Shown here one piece after another: positions 3,261 through 5,125 of a DNA stretch of 5,125 nt. Numbering within the stretch: position 1 is the stretch's first letter; every line of letters starts with the position of its first letter. The notes beneath the pieces are model-generated. The model was given only the letters and a program-made list of their open reading frames with translations. It searched no databases and was not told where the DNA came from. Source of the stretch: Firmicutes bacterium UBA5486 (GTDB lineage Bacteria > Bacillota > UBA4882 > UBA10575). The stretch covers positions 1-5,125 of the forward strand of contig DIPO01000002.1 in NCBI GenBank assembly GCA_002427045.1. The letters are read 5' to 3'. A program made the position numbers and the translations under genes.

Positions 3261-5125
3261 TTGTATGTACTACTTGCTCGAAATGCAGGATTTTGTGCTG
3301 GGGTAAGAAAAGCAGTTAAAATTGCGGAGGAAGCTGCAAGAGAACCTGGTAAGTGGTTTAGTTTAGGACCGCTGGTTCATAATGACGAAGTAGTAAATTA
3401 CTTTCGGCAAAAAGGCATAGAGCCGGTGGACATATTGGAAAGAATTGGGGAACAACCGGCCGGGATAATAATCCGCTCCCACGGAACTTCTCCTGAATTG
3501 ATAAAACAAGCCCAGGAACTCGGCTTGGAAGTTAGGGATGCTACCTGTGTTCTAGTAAAAAATATTCATGAAATAGTGACCCGGTTAAGAGGTGAAGATT
3601 ATGATATAGTTGTTTTCGGGGATGCCAGGCACCCTGAAGTCGAAGGAATATTGGGGTGGTGTGGCCAGGGAGCTAGTGTAGTTGCCAATGCTGATGAAGT
3701 TGGTGATTTACCTGTTATGCAAAAAGTAGCACTGCTTTCCCAAACCACCAAGGATGAAAAGGAATTTCAAAAGGTAGCGGGAGCTTTAAGTAATAAATGC
3801 CGGGAACTAAAGGTTTTCAATACCATATGCTCAGCCACCAGGAGCCGACAGGAAGCGGCCAGAGAATTATGCCGGAAAGTAGATTTAATGCTGGTAATCG
3901 GCGACCTAAAAAGTTCAAACACCCGCACTCTTAGGAAGGAGTGTCAAAACACCGGAGTCAGGACTTTTCAAATACAAAAGGCTTCTGAAATCAAACCGGA
4001 ATGGTTGGATGGGGTATCAAAGATCGGAATTACCGCAGGAGCTTCGACTCCGGACTGGATAATTAAGGAGGTATTGGATAGGATGACGTTGTACGAGGAA
4101 GAAAAGATGCTGGATGAAAACCAGGAAACCAATCAGGAGACTATGCAGGAAACCAATCAGGAGACTATGCAGGAAACAAGCCTGGAGCCTATGGAGCCTG
4201 AAGTCAAGGAGGAAACGCCCGCCAATGAAGAGTCATTTGCCAAGCTGGAAGCCGAAATGGCCGATTTTACTACTCCCAGTAAAGGAGATGTAATAAAGGG
4301 CAAGGTTATTCAGGTGCTGGATGATGAAGTAATGGTGGATGTGGGTGGCAAATCTGAAGGAATTATCCCCCTGCGGGAGATGTCCTTGCAAGATATAGAT
4401 TCCGCCAAGGAACTGGTTGAAGTTGGTGACGAGATAGAAGTAATGGTATTAAAATGGGATGATGATGGTACCATTCTGCTTTCCAAAAAGAAAGTTGATG
4501 CCAAAATACTTCTGGATGAGTTAGAGGAAAGCTTTAAAGAAGGAAAAGTAATTACAGGTACGGTTACGGGCAGCGTTAAAGGCGGTTTATTGGTTGATGT
4601 TGGAATCGTAGCCTTTTTACCCGCTTCTCATGTTGAAGATGGTTATGTTAAAAATTTGGATGAATATATTAACCGGGAATTGTCTTTTAAGATAATTGAA
4701 TTCAATCGTAACAAGAGAAGAGGTTCTCAGGTAGTGCTTTCCCGCAAAGAACTGGTAGCCGAAGAAAAAGCCAAACAGAAAAAACAGTTCTGGGAAGAGA
4801 TCGAAGAGGGACAGGTTCGCAAAGGCCGGATAAAACGGCTGGTAGATTATGGTGCTTTTATTGACCTGGGTGGTTATGAGGGTCTATTACATGTTTCCGA
4901 GATTGCACATACCAGAATTGATCAACCTTCCGATGTCTTACAGGAAGGAGAAGAAATAGATGTTTACATCCTGGCTCTGGATAGAGAGAAGGAGAGAGTA
5001 TCCCTGAGCCGCAAGAAATTACTTAAGAGCCCCTGGGAGATAGTGATGGAAAAATTCCAGGAAGGGGATATTATTGAAGGTACAGTAGTGCGGATTGCTC
5101 CATTCGGAGCTTTTGTTGAAATCGA
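3261..5125 (+). CDS. ispH: IspH fused to ribosomal protein S1, cut by the right edge
   Basis: The frame is open for 621 codons to the window end. Residues 1-275 are 4-hydroxy-3-methylbut-2-enyl diphosphate reductase, the [4Fe-4S] enzyme that makes IPP and DMAPP in the last MEP-pathway step. Cluster ligands are Cys12, Cys96 and Cys190. Substrate-site residues are His40, His74, His124 and Glu126 (RHPEVEG), Thr162-Thr163, SSNT at 218-221 and Ser262 in TAGASTP. The DATCP motif reads DATCV, with Val97 for the usual Pro. Residues 276-340 form an acidic linker with five QET tetrapeptides (288-307). S1 RNA-binding (OB-fold) repeats follow at about 341-412, 427-496 and 516-587, and a fourth starts at 600. 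The third, with DYGAFIDLGGYEGLLHVSEI, is the most canonical. S1 binds mRNA on the 30S subunit. The fusion is known in Clostridia. It is third in the operon. Whether the two halves are later separated cannot be seen here. Confidence 0.95.
   Translation, partial: MYVLLARNAGFCAGVRKAVKIAEEAAREPGKWFSLGPLVHNDEVVNYFRQKGIEPVDILERIGEQPAGIIIRSHGTSPELIKQAQELGLEVRDATCVLVKNIHEIVTRLRGEDYDIVVFGDARHPEVEGILGWCGQGASVVANADEVGDLPVMQKVALLSQTTKDEKEFQKVAGALSNKCRELKVFNTICSATRSRQEAARELCRKVDLMLVIGDLKSSNTRTLRKECQNTGVRTFQIQKASEIKPEWLDGVSKIGITAGASTPDWIIKEVLDRMTLYEEEKMLDENQETNQETMQETNQETMQETSLEPMEPEVKEETPANEESFAKLEAEMADFTTPSKGDVIKGKVIQVLDDEVMVDVGGKSEGIIPLREMSLQDIDSAKELVEVGDEIEVMVLKWDDDGTILLSKKKVDAKILLDELEESFKEGKVITGTVTGSVKGGLLVDVGIVAFLPASHVEDGYVKNLDEYINRELSFKIIEFNRNKRRGSQVVLSRKELVAEEKAKQKKQFWEEIEEGQVRKGRIKRLVDYGAFIDLGGYEGLLHVSEIAHTRIDQPSDVLQEGEEIDVYILALDREKERVSLSRKKLLKSPWEIVMEKFQEGDIIEGTVVRIAPFGAFVEI
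4122..4177 (+). repeat. 24-bp coding tandem repeat, 2.3 perfect copies, in the IspH-S1 linker
   Basis: Two identical 24-base units (4122-4145 and 4146-4169) are followed by an 8-base partial third (4170-4177). Each unit is itself two related 12-mers beginning CAGGA, encoding QETN and QETM. The protein thus reads QETN-QETM-QETN-QETM-QETS at residues 288-307. The period is a multiple of three, so copy-number changes keep the frame. The exact identity of the units points to recent duplication by slippage or unequal exchange. Confidence 0.9.

Noticed and set aside
4310..4504. Minus-strand 64-codon serine/threonine-rich frame
   Set aside because: It is antisense to the first S1 domain. Its composition reflects the Asp/Glu-rich codons of the opposite strand.

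Overview
The window reads as AT-leaning DNA of an anaerobic, low-GC Gram-positive bacterium of the class Clostridia; a Peptococcaceae, Desulfotomaculum or Syntrophomonas-like host is my guess. The basis is the gene order cytidylate kinase, 1-acyl-glycerol-3-phosphate acyltransferase, and IspH fused to ribosomal protein S1. That order and the IspH-S1 fusion are known from Clostridia. The Shine-Dalgarno sequences and the TTG start of ispH also fit.

The left 1.9 kb is eroded accessory DNA. Bases 1-114 hold an unidentified open frame cut by the window edge. Bases 207-398 (minus) hold the N-terminal stub of a GAF-domain signalling protein, with a possible promoter and palindrome upstream. An orphan rho-independent terminator (472-506, minus) comes next. 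Then comes the only intact gene of this part, a 110-residue four-helix membrane protein of unknown function (575-907, plus). A short membrane-protein tail on the minus strand (1011-1145) abuts the C-terminal remnant of an IS4-type DDE transposase (1142-1486, plus). Bases 1487-1912 have no gene, only small inverted repeats and a possible IS end.

The right 3.2 kb is a tight plus-strand housekeeping operon. A possible extended -10 promoter carrying a perfect 14-bp palindrome precedes cmk (1953-2609). plsC follows after 1 nt (2611-3204), and after 56 nt comes the ispH-rpsA fusion (3261 to beyond the window end). No terminator separates these genes. Together they serve CMP/dCMP phosphorylation, phosphatidic acid synthesis, the last step of the MEP isoprenoid pathway, and mRNA binding at the ribosome through S1 domains. 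The fusion contains a complete IspH (about 275 residues), an acidic linker with a perfect 24-bp coding tandem repeat, three complete S1 domains and the start of a fourth.

I found no CRISPR array, tRNA, rRNA, toxin-antitoxin pair or convincing new defence system. The items most worth a second look are the linker repeat and the Cys-Val substitution in IspH, the palindrome in the operon promoter, and the small membrane protein.
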